In this document: positions 1-5,869 of the stretch, one piece after another | How positions within the stretch are numbered: position 1 is the stretch's first letter | Layout: each line of letters begins with the position of its first letter | From: an uncultured Subdoligranulum sp. | GTDB lineage: Bacteria; Bacillota_A; Clostridia; Oscillospirales; Ruminococcaceae | Direction of reading: 5' to 3' | Assembly: GCF_937890665.1 (NCBI RefSeq) | Contig: NZ_CALADU010000279.1 | Span: 1 to 11,706, forward strand | Length of the DNA: 11,706 nucleotides | Program-made: the position numbers and the translations under genes | Notes under the pieces: model-generated | The model's input: the letters and a program-made list of their open reading frames with translations, nothing else | Database searches by the model: none | What the model was told of the DNA's origin: nothing

Positions 1-1
1 T

Positions 2-21
2 GGCCCCTATGGGGCCGTTTT
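2..21 (+). terminator. Short GC-rich hairpin, possible terminator of an upstream gene
   Basis: GGCCCC (2-7) and GGGGCC (11-16) form a perfect 6-bp stem with a 3-nt TAT loop, followed by GTTTT. The T tract is short, so it is a weak rho-independent terminator at best, and the stem may extend left of the window. It sits upstream of the first promoter, which fits the end of a transcript entering from the left. No gene is visible in 1-96. Confidence 0.4.
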
Positions 22-24
22 GCA

Positions 25-56
25 AACCCCACGTTCAACGTGGGGTTATGATTTTT
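25..56 (+). terminator. Perfect 10-bp inverted repeat followed by T-rich DNA
   Basis: Bases 25-34 (AACCCCACGT) and 38-47 (ACGTGGGGTT) are exact reverse complements around a 3-nt TCA loop; ATGATTTTT follows. It is the second of two hairpins in tandem and probably backs up the first as a terminator. A DNA-binding site upstream of the 121-126 promoter is an alternative, since the arms form a clean dyad about 75 bp upstream of the -10 box. The structure is directly visible; the role is inferred. Confidence 0.45.
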
Positions 57-96
57 GTGAAATTCCTTTGCGAAGAAAGAAAATCTTGATGAAACC

Positions 97-126
97 ACTT
101 CTATTTTGCACTTTTTGTGGTATAAT
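97..126 (+). promoter_or_regulatory. Sigma-A-like promoter with extended -10
   Basis: A consensus TATAAT (121-126) is preceded by TG at 118-119, giving an extended -10 element (TGG-TATAAT). The -35 region is poor: ACTTCT at 97-102 is the best match at an 18-bp spacing, and the extended -10 may compensate. A start near 132-134 would leave about 150 nt of untranslated leader before the first gene at 285. This is probably the promoter for the three-gene regulatory unit. Confidence 0.6.
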
Positions 127-188
127 AGACAAAATCAAACATTTCTTGCGCACTGCGTAGAAAAACGTATCTTTGGTGTGGATTGATT

Positions 189-273
189 CCGATGGCAGTT
201 TGCCCTATAGTACATCTACGGGGGAATGTGCCGCGGAAAACTTCCCCGTGACTTGGGTTTCGTATCGGGGAGG
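189..273 (+). promoter_or_regulatory. Structured 5' leader with mutually exclusive hairpins over the RBS
   Basis: Two pairings compete for bases 241-249. Hairpin A pairs 218-225 with 242-249 (8 bp, one G-U). Hairpin B pairs 241-248 with 266-273 (8 bp, one G-U) and would bury the GGGGAGG ribosome binding site of the gene starting at 285. A further small stem, GGCA 194-197 with TGCC 201-204, lies upstream, and CCG 189-191 can pair with CGG 219-221, which would compete with hairpin A. I do not recognise a known riboswitch class: there is no T-box or c-di-GMP (GEMM) consensus. The complementarity is visible; regulation is inferred and could be chance. Confidence 0.35.
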
Positions 274-284
274 ATGAAGAAATC

Positions 285-566
285 ATGGAACAATCAGGAC
301 AGAAATACCTTGCGGTATACCGGCGTGATTTTTCGGAGTTGGAGGGCCTGCAGAAAGCGGAGCAGGTCACCTATGCGTTGCAGCGTGCAAAAGGATCCCT
401 GTGTTTTCACGCGAAGCGGCGCACTTCTGCACAGGATATTTCCTGCAGTCTGTGCGGGATAGACGAAGCGTTTGCTGGACGTGTTTTATGCTATATGTAT
501 GAAAATGCAGTAGCACCGGAACAACTGCCCGACATCGTACGGGATTTGTGCGGCGCGTCGGTGTAA
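285..566 (+). CDS. Small 93-aa protein, possibly DUF6514-like
   Basis: The gene encodes 93 residues with no signal peptide or membrane segment. The ATG at 285 follows a strong GGGGAGGA ribosome binding site (267-274). The chain has five cysteines (C40, C54, C57, C69, C89), with a C-x-x-C at 54-57. The second half reads as an alpha-helical segment ending in P78-E-Q-L-P-D-I-V-R-D-L. The ordering (a basic/beta half, then DIS..., then a helix with a Pro-x-x-Leu-x-Asp-Val/Ile pattern) recalls small Clostridia proteins of the DUF6514 type, but this is from memory and is tentative. It is the first gene of a unit with the Spo0A-like regulator (59 bp downstream) and the kinase-like ATPase, so a part in that signalling unit is a reasonable guess. 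No function is assigned. The overlapping frame at 226-462 lacks a comparable ribosome binding site and is a shadow. Confidence 0.6.
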   Translation: MEQSGQKYLAVYRRDFSELEGLQKAEQVTYALQRAKGSLCFHAKRRTSAQDISCSLCGIDEAFAGRVLCYMYENAVAPEQLPDIVRDLCGASV

Positions 567-610
567 ATACGATGCTGGGAACGTTGGAAAGGGACCGTTC
601 GATCCCGGAA

Positions 611-616
611 AGAGGA
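611..616 (+). promoter_or_regulatory. RBS fixing the start of the Spo0A-like gene at 626
   Basis: AGAGGA at 611-616 lies 9 nt before the ATG at 626. The in-frame upstream GTG (548) and ATG (572) have no purine-rich site at a workable distance, and the GTG lies inside the preceding gene. This supports the 251-residue product. Confidence 0.65.
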
Positions 617-625
617 AAAACACCG

Positions 626-1381
626 ATGCAGCCTACTTTCAGCAAAACAGCGGTTGTGGCAGTGTTCGTCAGCAGCGCGCGGATGGAGCGCGAATGTATT
701 CGTCTTTATGCGCAGACCCATCCGGAAGTTCGCATGGCTGCTATTTTACCTAGTGGGTCTATCTTGTTGGAGCAACTCCGCCGAGGGTTAAATCCACAGG
801 TGATTGTGCTGGATGCGCTGTTGGAAGAAGGCGGTGTCCTGCAGCTTGTGGATGCGATCCGAGCGATGGCGTTGGACCCGCAGCCGGCACTTTTGCTGAC
901 GGCGCCGCTGCCGGAACAAACGGCGGCTCGCCGTGCTTTACAGGCATTTGGCGGTTGTCAAGTGCTGCTGAAACCTTACCGGATTCGAGAACTGTTTGAT
1001 CAAATTTATCTTTTGGGAGCCGGTGCAGACGAATACCGTTTGTATAGGGTTCGTGGGTGTTGCCGCCGGTATTTGCAGCAGATGCATGCCGACCCGTCGA
1101 TGAGTGGCTGTGACTATCTGGAGCAAATGCTTCTGTATGCTTTGGTGGCTGAGCGCCCCATGACGATTGCATCTTTGTATCAGTTGGTGGCGCAGGACAA
1201 CGAAACGCAAGAGGGCAGCATTGCTGCTGCGGTGGTGCGTTTGTCCCGCAAGATGCAACAGCAAGCAACACCGCAGTATAAAGCCTTGTGCCGCCGCTGC
1301 GGCTTGCCCGAGGATGCGGTGCTGCCCAACGGCAAACTTCTCAAAGGCTTGCTGGAGTTGCTTCGACAGGAAATTCGGTAA
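626..1381 (+). CDS. Degenerate Spo0A-like response regulator
   Basis: The gene encodes 251 residues. Residues 8 to about 125 look like a CheY-type receiver: the phosphoacceptor position is kept as D63 (VIVLD), the switch threonine as T92 (LLLT) and the lysine-proline pair as K116-P117, with spacings close to Spo0A D56, T84 and K106. The acidic pair that binds Mg2+ (D10-D11 in Bacillus Spo0A) is replaced by S16-S17. Residues from about 137 to 251 resemble the Spo0A C-terminal helical domain in length and in pattern (G-x-x-YL start, helix-turn-helix in the middle, C-terminal helix). The arginines and histidine of the Spo0A recognition helix (SRVERAIRHA) are not conserved at the aligned GSIAAAVVRLS. 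It therefore looks like a divergent paralogue, with weak or absent phosphorylation and altered or lost 0A-box binding, not the master sporulation regulator. The next gene, a kinase-like ATPase, starts 33 bp downstream. The fold assignment is by eye. A generic receiver-plus-helical protein is the alternative. Confidence 0.6.
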   Translation: MQPTFSKTAVVAVFVSSARMERECIRLYAQTHPEVRMAAILPSGSILLEQLRRGLNPQVIVLDALLEEGGVLQLVDAIRAMALDPQPALLLTAPLPEQTAARRALQAFGGCQVLLKPYRIRELFDQIYLLGAGADEYRLYRVRGCCRRYLQQMHADPSMSGCDYLEQMLLYALVAERPMTIASLYQLVAQDNETQEGSIAAAVVRLSRKMQQQATPQYKALCRRCGLPEDAVLPNGKLLKGLLELLRQEIR

Positions 1382-1414
1382 GGGGGAGCCAAGCTCCTCA
1401 CAAAGGGGGAGAAT

Positions 1415-2224
1415 ATGCAGCCAAGCGAACAGGAATTGGCGCTGGCCCTGCGCGGGGGGCTTCGGGGGCGATTTCAGAGTTCTTTTCATCTGTTGGAAAA
1501 CGCATTTGAAGTTCTGGAAGATCAGATGGAACATTGCGTGACACCCACGGAATATGAGGCGTTACGCCCCTTGTTGCGGCAGATCGCCGAGCAGTTGCTG
1601 CTGCTCCGTCGCTTGGGTGAGCATGCGGCGGACGCCGCCATTGCGCCGGTGTTGCAGCAGGTGTGCACACCGCAGCCGATGGAACTGTTAGGGCACCTGC
1701 GAGAGATCAGCACGCTTTTCAATGAGATCGCTGTTCAGGAACGGCTGTCGGCAACTTCGGTGGTGGAAGCCGCCGAAGGCGTGCCGGTACTGCTGACCAT
1801 GGGGGATCCCACGCTGTTGAATGGGCTGATCGCCAATTTGTTTTCGAATTCACTGGCTGCAGGGCGGCCGGTGCACATCACTCTGGCGTGCGGGCCGGAG
1901 TCTTTTTGCTACCATGACGACGGTCCCGGCTTACCGCCGGATGCACAGGCCTTGCTGAACGGCGGGGTGTGGAGCGACCGCCTGTTGGAACAGGGGGGAC
2001 TGGGACTGCCCTTGATCCGTGCCTATGCGGCGGCCATGGGGTGGACTTTCACGGTGGAAGAGGGCCCCGGTATGACGCTGCGGTTTGCCTTGCCGCCCTG
2101 TTCGGTGGATCTGGGCAATATGGTGTTGGAATCCACCACAGCGCCGCAGGTACAGCGGGCACAACGGCGAGCGTATCTGCTGCGGGAATTGCAAAGCGTT
2201 TTGCCGCAGTATCCAGAAGAATAA
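1415..2224 (+). CDS. Soluble histidine-kinase-like ATPase without a canonical H-box
   Basis: The gene encodes 269 residues with no membrane segment or sensor domain, so it should be cytoplasmic. The start ATG follows AAAGGGGGAG at 1403-1412. Residues 5 to about 110 form long amphipathic helices resembling a dimerisation (DHp) helical hairpin. Residues 125-228 are a GHKL ATPase domain: N-box N141-L-F-S-N145, G1 box D168-D-G-P-G172 and G2 box G194-G-L-G-L198. The usual phospho-acceptor motif (H-E-x-x-x-P) is missing. When FEVL near residue 31 is aligned with the family, the His position falls on Gly18; H25 is a nearby but displaced histidine. About 40 residues follow the ATPase core. It could be a cryptic kinase, a phosphatase-like partner or an ATP-dependent binding partner of the Spo0A-like protein encoded just upstream. 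The ATPase fold is well supported; the biochemical role is not. A strong terminator follows. Confidence 0.75.
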   Translation: MQPSEQELALALRGGLRGRFQSSFHLLENAFEVLEDQMEHCVTPTEYEALRPLLRQIAEQLLLLRRLGEHAADAAIAPVLQQVCTPQPMELLGHLREISTLFNEIAVQERLSATSVVEAAEGVPVLLTMGDPTLLNGLIANLFSNSLAAGRPVHITLACGPESFCYHDDGPGLPPDAQALLNGGVWSDRLLEQGGLGLPLIRAYAAAMGWTFTVEEGPGMTLRFALPPCSVDLGNMVLESTTAPQVQRAQRRAYLLRELQSVLPQYPEE

Positions 2225-2233
2225 AGCAGAAAG

Positions 2234-2263
2234 GCGTGGCCTGACAGGGCCGCGCTTTTTTTT
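2234..2263 (+). terminator. Strong rho-independent terminator
   Basis: An 8-bp stem (2234-2241 with 2248-2255, one G-U pair) with a TGACAG loop is followed by eight T residues at 2256-2263. It lies 9 bp after the stop codon of the kinase-like gene and separates the regulatory unit from pyrH. Confidence 0.92.
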
Positions 2264-2272
2264 CTGCGGCGC

Positions 2273-2301
2273 TTTACTTTAGGGGCGAACTATTGTAAAA
2301 T
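2273..2301 (+). promoter_or_regulatory. Sigma-A-like promoter of the pyrH operon
   Basis: TTTACT (2273-2278) and TAAAAT (2296-2301) are separated by 17 bp and match the -35 and -10 consensus at four and five of six positions. The promoter lies directly after the terminator and would give a leader of about 70 nt before pyrH. Confidence 0.65.
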
Positions 2302-2377
2302 ACTAGGTACATAAGAATGGTTTATTGTGCCCATAGCGCACACAGAACCACAGTAAACAACAGGTGGTGTTATTTTT

Positions 2378-3085
2378 ATGGGAAATCGCTATAACCGCAT
2401 CCTGCTCAAAGTGAGCGGAGAAGCGCTCTCCGGTCCCAAAGGGACTGGGTTTGATGAGGAAACCATCGCCTCGATCTGTGCCGGCATCAAAGCGGCCCAC
2501 GATTTGGGCACCCAAATTGGTATTGTGGTAGGCGGCGGCAATTTCTGGCGCGGCCGTTCTAGCGGCAAGATGGACCGGATGGATGCCGATAAAATCGGTA
2601 TGTTGGCTACCGTCATGAACGCACTGGCCGTGAAGGATGCTCTGCGGCAGCAGGGGGTACCGGCCGTGGTGATGACCAGCTCTTTTATGCCGCAGGTGGC
2701 GGAAGTCTTTACCAGCGATAAGGCAATCGCCGCACTGGAAAGCGGAACCATCGTGGTCTTTGGCGGCGGTACCGGCAACCCGATCTTCTCTACTGATACG
2801 GCCTCGGCACTGCGTGCACTGGAAATTGGCGCCGATGCAATGTTCAAAGCTACCATGGTGGATGGTGTCTATGACAAGGACCCCCACAAATATCCTGACG
2901 CGGTGCGTTACGACACGCTGACCTTCACACGTGTGCTGGACGAACGTCTGGCCGTGATGGACTCTACGGCGGCAACTCTTTGCCGCGACAATGGTTTGCC
3001 CATTGTGGTATTTGACTTGGGCGAGCCTGCCAACATCGCCAAGGCGGTGCAAGGCGAGAATGTGGGAACCCTTGTTAAGGAATAA
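2378..3085 (+). CDS. pyrH: UMP kinase (uridylate kinase)
   Basis: This cytoplasmic enzyme phosphorylates UMP to UDP with ATP, the committed step towards UTP and CTP. It belongs to the bacterial amino-acid-kinase family and is normally a hexamer controlled by GTP and UTP. The 235 residues match the usual family length. Visible motifs are the N-terminal phosphate loop LLKVSGEAL (K11, S13, G14), the GGGNFWRG loop near residue 53, the DADKIGMLATVMNAL segment, and GGGTGNP at 129-135 with D140 in TDTAS. The ATG follows AGGTGG at 2362-2367. It is adjacent to frr, as in most bacteria, but the usual rpsB-tsf pair upstream is replaced here by the regulatory cassette. Confidence 0.97.
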   Translation: MGNRYNRILLKVSGEALSGPKGTGFDEETIASICAGIKAAHDLGTQIGIVVGGGNFWRGRSSGKMDRMDADKIGMLATVMNALAVKDALRQQGVPAVVMTSSFMPQVAEVFTSDKAIAALESGTIVVFGGGTGNPIFSTDTASALRALEIGADAMFKATMVDGVYDKDPHKYPDAVRYDTLTFTRVLDERLAVMDSTAATLCRDNGLPIVVFDLGEPANIAKAVQGENVGTLVKE

Positions 3086-3089
3086 AAAC

Positions 3090-3107
3090 AGGCGCACCGG
3101 TGCGCCT
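3090..3107. repeat. Perfect 18-bp palindrome between pyrH and frr
   Basis: AGGCGCACC and GGTGCGCCT are exact reverse complements. As RNA this gives a 7-bp stem with a CCGG loop, starting 4 nt after the pyrH stop. The following bases (CTCTCTGT) are not a proper T tract, so read-through into frr is expected; it may protect the 3' end of pyrH mRNA or act as a weak attenuator. An AT-rich stretch precedes frr, but I see no convincing -35/-10 pair there. Confidence 0.6.
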
Positions 3108-3166
3108 CTCTGTAAGAAAAGTTCATACTGTTTGCCTATACTATTAAAAACTAAGGAGAAATTGCC

Positions 3167-3721
3167 ATGAGCAGCACGACCAAACCCTTTGAAGAAAAGA
3201 TGAACGCCAGCGTTGACCATCTCGTTCGCGAGTTGGCCTCCATCCGCGCAGGCCGCGCCAATCCCGCCGTTCTGGACAGAGTGACGGTGGACTATTACGG
3301 CAGCCCGACGCCCATCAATCAGATCGCGGCGGTAGCCGTGGCAGAAGCGCGTATTCTGACTATCACCCCGTGGGATCGCCAGATGCTCAAGCCCATCTCC
3401 AAGGCGATTCAGACGAGCGACATCGGTATCAACCCGATTGATGACGGACAGGTGATCCGGCTGGTCTTCCCGGCTCCGACCGAAGAGCGCCGCAAGCAGT
3501 TGACCAAGGATGTCCAGAAGCAGGGCGAGGAAGCCAAGGTTGCGGTGCGCAATGTGCGTCGTGATGCTATGGACAAGTTCAAGGCGATGAAGAAGGCCGG
3601 CGAATTGACCGAAGATGACCAGAAGAAACTGGAGGAAGAAACCCAAAAGCTGACCGACAAGTACGTCAAGATGATCGACGATACCTGCGCGTCCAAAAAC
3701 AAGGAAATTATGGAAGTCTGA
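3167..3721 (+). CDS. frr: Ribosome recycling factor
   Basis: RRF acts with EF-G to split post-termination ribosomes in the cytosol. The 184 residues match the standard length. The N-terminal signature L-A-S-I-R-A-G-R-A-N-P-A-V-L-D (about 23-37) and the following VDYYGSPTPINQIA are family hallmarks, as is the long lysine- and glutamate-rich helix at the C-terminus. The start follows AAGGAG at 3153-3158. It is 81 bp downstream of pyrH and is probably cotranscribed with it across the palindrome. Confidence 0.98.
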   Translation: MSSTTKPFEEKMNASVDHLVRELASIRAGRANPAVLDRVTVDYYGSPTPINQIAAVAVAEARILTITPWDRQMLKPISKAIQTSDIGINPIDDGQVIRLVFPAPTEERRKQLTKDVQKQGEEAKVAVRNVRRDAMDKFKAMKKAGELTEDDQKKLEEETQKLTDKYVKMIDDTCASKNKEIMEV

Positions 3722-3746
3722 GCAATCGGCACTTCCTGAGCGTCTG

Positions 3747-3774
3747 TGCGGGCATGCCGATGGGCACGCCCGCA
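3747..3774 (+). other. Strong hairpin in the frr-cdsA spacer
   Basis: TGCGGGC (3747-3753) pairs with GCCCGCA (3768-3774). After one A-C mismatch the stem continues as TGCC (3755-3758) with GGCA (3763-3766), with a GATG loop. No T tract follows, so it does not look like a standard terminator; RNA processing or stability control is more likely. It occupies the place where uppS is commonly found. Confidence 0.6.
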
Positions 3775-3825
3775 TAGGCTGTTCTGTGTACTGTATTATT
3801 CCATCCGTGAAAGGGAACACACCGT

Positions 3826-4686
3826 ATGAAGACCCGCGTTATTACCGCTGTTGTCGGCCTGGCCCTGTTGGCTGTGGTGCTGGCGTTTTTCAACACACTG
3901 CTGTTTGACTTGGTGCTCAGTGCCGTTTGCCTGATTGCCATCCACGAAGTTTTCTCGGCCATGGGATTTGGCAAAAAAGAGTGGTATCTCTATGCCGTGG
4001 CTGTACCGTATACCTTGCTGATCATGCTCACCACCAGCCCGGGACCGCGGAGCTTGGTGCTGCCTGTCAGCTTTTTGGTGGTACTATTTTTCAATATCTG
4101 CCAGATCACGCATGTCAAGACGATGGATTTCGGCAGGCTGGCCGGATATGTCTACTTTTCCGGTGTCATCCTCTTCTGCTTCTATTCTCTCATTCACCTC
4201 AAACGGATGCTTCCCTTTGAAAACTATCGCTACGACGCGGTATACTTTATCTTGCTCACACTCTGCTTTGCGTGGGGCGGGGACACGGCGGCCTACTTTG
4301 CCGGCCGTGCCTTTGGCAAACACAAGCTGGCTCCAATCGTCAGCCCCCACAAAACAGTAGAAGGTGCCATTGGCGGTGTTGTGGGCAGTGTCCTTGCAGG
4401 CACCCTGCTCACGGCGGTATACACCATGCTGTCTTCCGGGTATCATGTCTTCAGCATCCAGATGCGCCCCAAGCATTATCTTGTTCTGCTGTTTATGGGC
4501 GCTGTCGCTTCGATACTGGGCATTCTGGGAGATCTGTTTGCTTCGGCGGTCAAGCGTCAGGCTGGAATCAAGGATTACGGCACCATCTTCCCGGGCCACG
4601 GCGGCATTCTGGACCGTTTTGACAGCGTAATGTTTATCGCGCCCTTTGTGGCCATTGCGGTGCGGTATTTCTTCTATCTGCTATAA
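3826..4686 (+). CDS. cdsA: Phosphatidate cytidylyltransferase (CDP-diacylglycerol synthase)
   Basis: This integral membrane enzyme converts phosphatidic acid and CTP into CDP-diacylglycerol, the precursor of bacterial phospholipids. The 286 residues contain about seven or eight hydrophobic segments, from the N-terminal VITAVVGLALLAVVLAFF to the C-terminal VMFIAPFVAIAVRYFF. The diagnostic CDS signature is complete at about residues 240-267: S-A-V-K-R, then K-D, then P-G-H-G-G, then D-R-F-D. An upstream WGGDTAAYFAGRAFGKHKL segment and SPHKTVEG are also typical. The ATG follows AAGGGA at about 3811-3816. It is followed after 15 bp by dxr. Confidence 0.97.
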   Translation: MKTRVITAVVGLALLAVVLAFFNTLLFDLVLSAVCLIAIHEVFSAMGFGKKEWYLYAVAVPYTLLIMLTTSPGPRSLVLPVSFLVVLFFNICQITHVKTMDFGRLAGYVYFSGVILFCFYSLIHLKRMLPFENYRYDAVYFILLTLCFAWGGDTAAYFAGRAFGKHKLAPIVSPHKTVEGAIGGVVGSVLAGTLLTAVYTMLSSGYHVFSIQMRPKHYLVLLFMGAVASILGILGDLFASAVKRQAGIKDYGTIFPGHGGILDRFDSVMFIAPFVAIAVRYFFYLL

Positions 4687-4701
4687 AAAGGACGAAAAAT
4701 C

Positions 4702-5853
4702 ATGAATAAGACCATCACTTTGTTGGGGTCTACCGGCTCTATCGGTACCCAGAGTTTGGACGTCTGCCGCATGCACGGCTATTCCGTGTTCGGTTTGGCG
4801 GCTCATTCCAGCGTGGGAAAATTGCTGGAACAGATTCAAGAATTTCATCCCCAGTATGTGGCGGTGGTAGATCCGGACGCGTTCCGAAAACTGGAAGGGG
4901 AGCTGGCCGGTCAGGCCGGTGCCCCCAAGCTGTTGGCGGGTGCAGACGGGCTGCGGGAACTGGCTGCCATGCAGGGGTCGGACGTGGTATTGAACGCTGT
5001 GGTAGGCATTGCGGGGTTGGATGCTTCTTTGGCTGCCATTGAGAGCGGTCACGATTTGGCATTGGCCAATAAAGAAAGTCTGGTTACCGGCGGCCATCTG
5101 GTTACCGATGCGGTACAGCGCAAAGGTGTGCACCTGCTGCCGGTGGACAGTGAACACAGTGCAATCTTCCAGTGCTTGCAGGATGCACACAGTGCGAAAA
5201 CGCTGGAAAAAATCCTGCTTACGGCGTCGGGCGGTCCCTTCTTTGGGATGACCACCGAGGAACTCCGCGGCAAAACCAAGGCGGATGCGCTGCGTCACCC
5301 CAACTGGAATATGGGCGCAAAGATCACCATTGACTCCGCCACTCTGATGAATAAGGGGCTGGAATTGATCGAAGCAGCATGGCTGTTCGGTTTGCCGGAA
5401 GATAAAATCCAGATCGTTGTACAGCGAGAAAGCATCATTCACTCGGCGGTACAGTTTGCGGACCATTCAATCATTGCACAGCTGGGCGTGCCTGACATGC
5501 GCATCCCTATTCAGTATGCACTGACTTGGCCGGAGCGTCTGCCCAGCCCGGTGCCGGAGCTGGATTTCACCGCGTTGACCAAGCTGAGTATTGCTACGGC
5601 GGACGAGGAAACGTTCCGCTGTCTGGCGGCCTGCAAGAAAGCAATTCGCAAGGGCGGCTTGGCCCCCTGTGCGGCCAACGGTGCCAACGAGGCCGCGGTG
5701 GCCCATTTCCTGCGGGACGAGATCGGATTCCTCGACATCGGCCGTCTGGTGGAAGGCGTTGTGGACAGCGATTCCTTTGGCGGTGATTACACGCTGGACG
5801 ATGTCCATGCTTGCGATCGCATGGCCCGCGCTTACGTGGAAGCGCATATTTAA
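4702..5853 (+). CDS. dxr: 1-deoxy-D-xylulose-5-phosphate reductoisomerase
   Basis: This NADPH-dependent enzyme converts DXP to 2-C-methyl-D-erythritol 4-phosphate, the first committed step of the MEP isoprenoid pathway and the target of fosmidomycin. The 383 residues are full length. The nucleotide-binding loop GSTGSIG is at 9-15 and ANKES contains K124. The metal and substrate residues are D149, S150, E151, S176, H199 (HPNW), S212, N217, K218 and E221. The flexible-loop region has Q241-R-E-S-I-I-H247 where many homologues have HPQS or HRES before IIH, so the first histidine is lost while H247 is kept. The ribosome binding site is AAAGGAC. It shares this operon with ispG of the same pathway. 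Confidence 0.97.
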   Translation: MNKTITLLGSTGSIGTQSLDVCRMHGYSVFGLAAHSSVGKLLEQIQEFHPQYVAVVDPDAFRKLEGELAGQAGAPKLLAGADGLRELAAMQGSDVVLNAVVGIAGLDASLAAIESGHDLALANKESLVTGGHLVTDAVQRKGVHLLPVDSEHSAIFQCLQDAHSAKTLEKILLTASGGPFFGMTTEELRGKTKADALRHPNWNMGAKITIDSATLMNKGLELIEAAWLFGLPEDKIQIVVQRESIIHSAVQFADHSIIAQLGVPDMRIPIQYALTWPERLPSPVPELDFTALTKLSIATADEETFRCLAACKKAIRKGGLAPCAANGANEAAVAHFLRDEIGFLDIGRLVEGVVDSDSFGGDYTLDDVHACDRMARAYVEAHI

Positions 5854-5869
5854 GATTTGAGAGGTGCCT

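Noticed and set aside
91..100. Shared 10-mer GAAACCACTT near 91 and at the polC start (8362)
   Set aside because: A single short match of this size is expected by chance in a window of this length, and the flanks differ.
226..462. Alternative 78-codon frame in the cassette leader
   Set aside because: It runs through the putative switch structure and overlaps the better-supported gene at 285, with no matching ribosome binding site.
548..625. Longer N-terminus for the Spo0A-like protein from GTG 548
   Set aside because: It overlaps the upstream gene, lacks a ribosome binding site and adds residues before the receiver fold; ATG 626 has a good site.
3122..3150. Possible promoter just before frr (TATACT and AT-rich DNA)
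   Set aside because: No credible -35 lies 16-18 bp upstream, and frr is probably cotranscribed with pyrH.
2303..3820. Long minus-strand reading frame of about 505 codons opposite pyrH and frr
   Set aside because: It is antisense to two clear conserved genes, crosses both promoter and spacer regions and resembles no known protein; it reflects G+C-rich codon bias.
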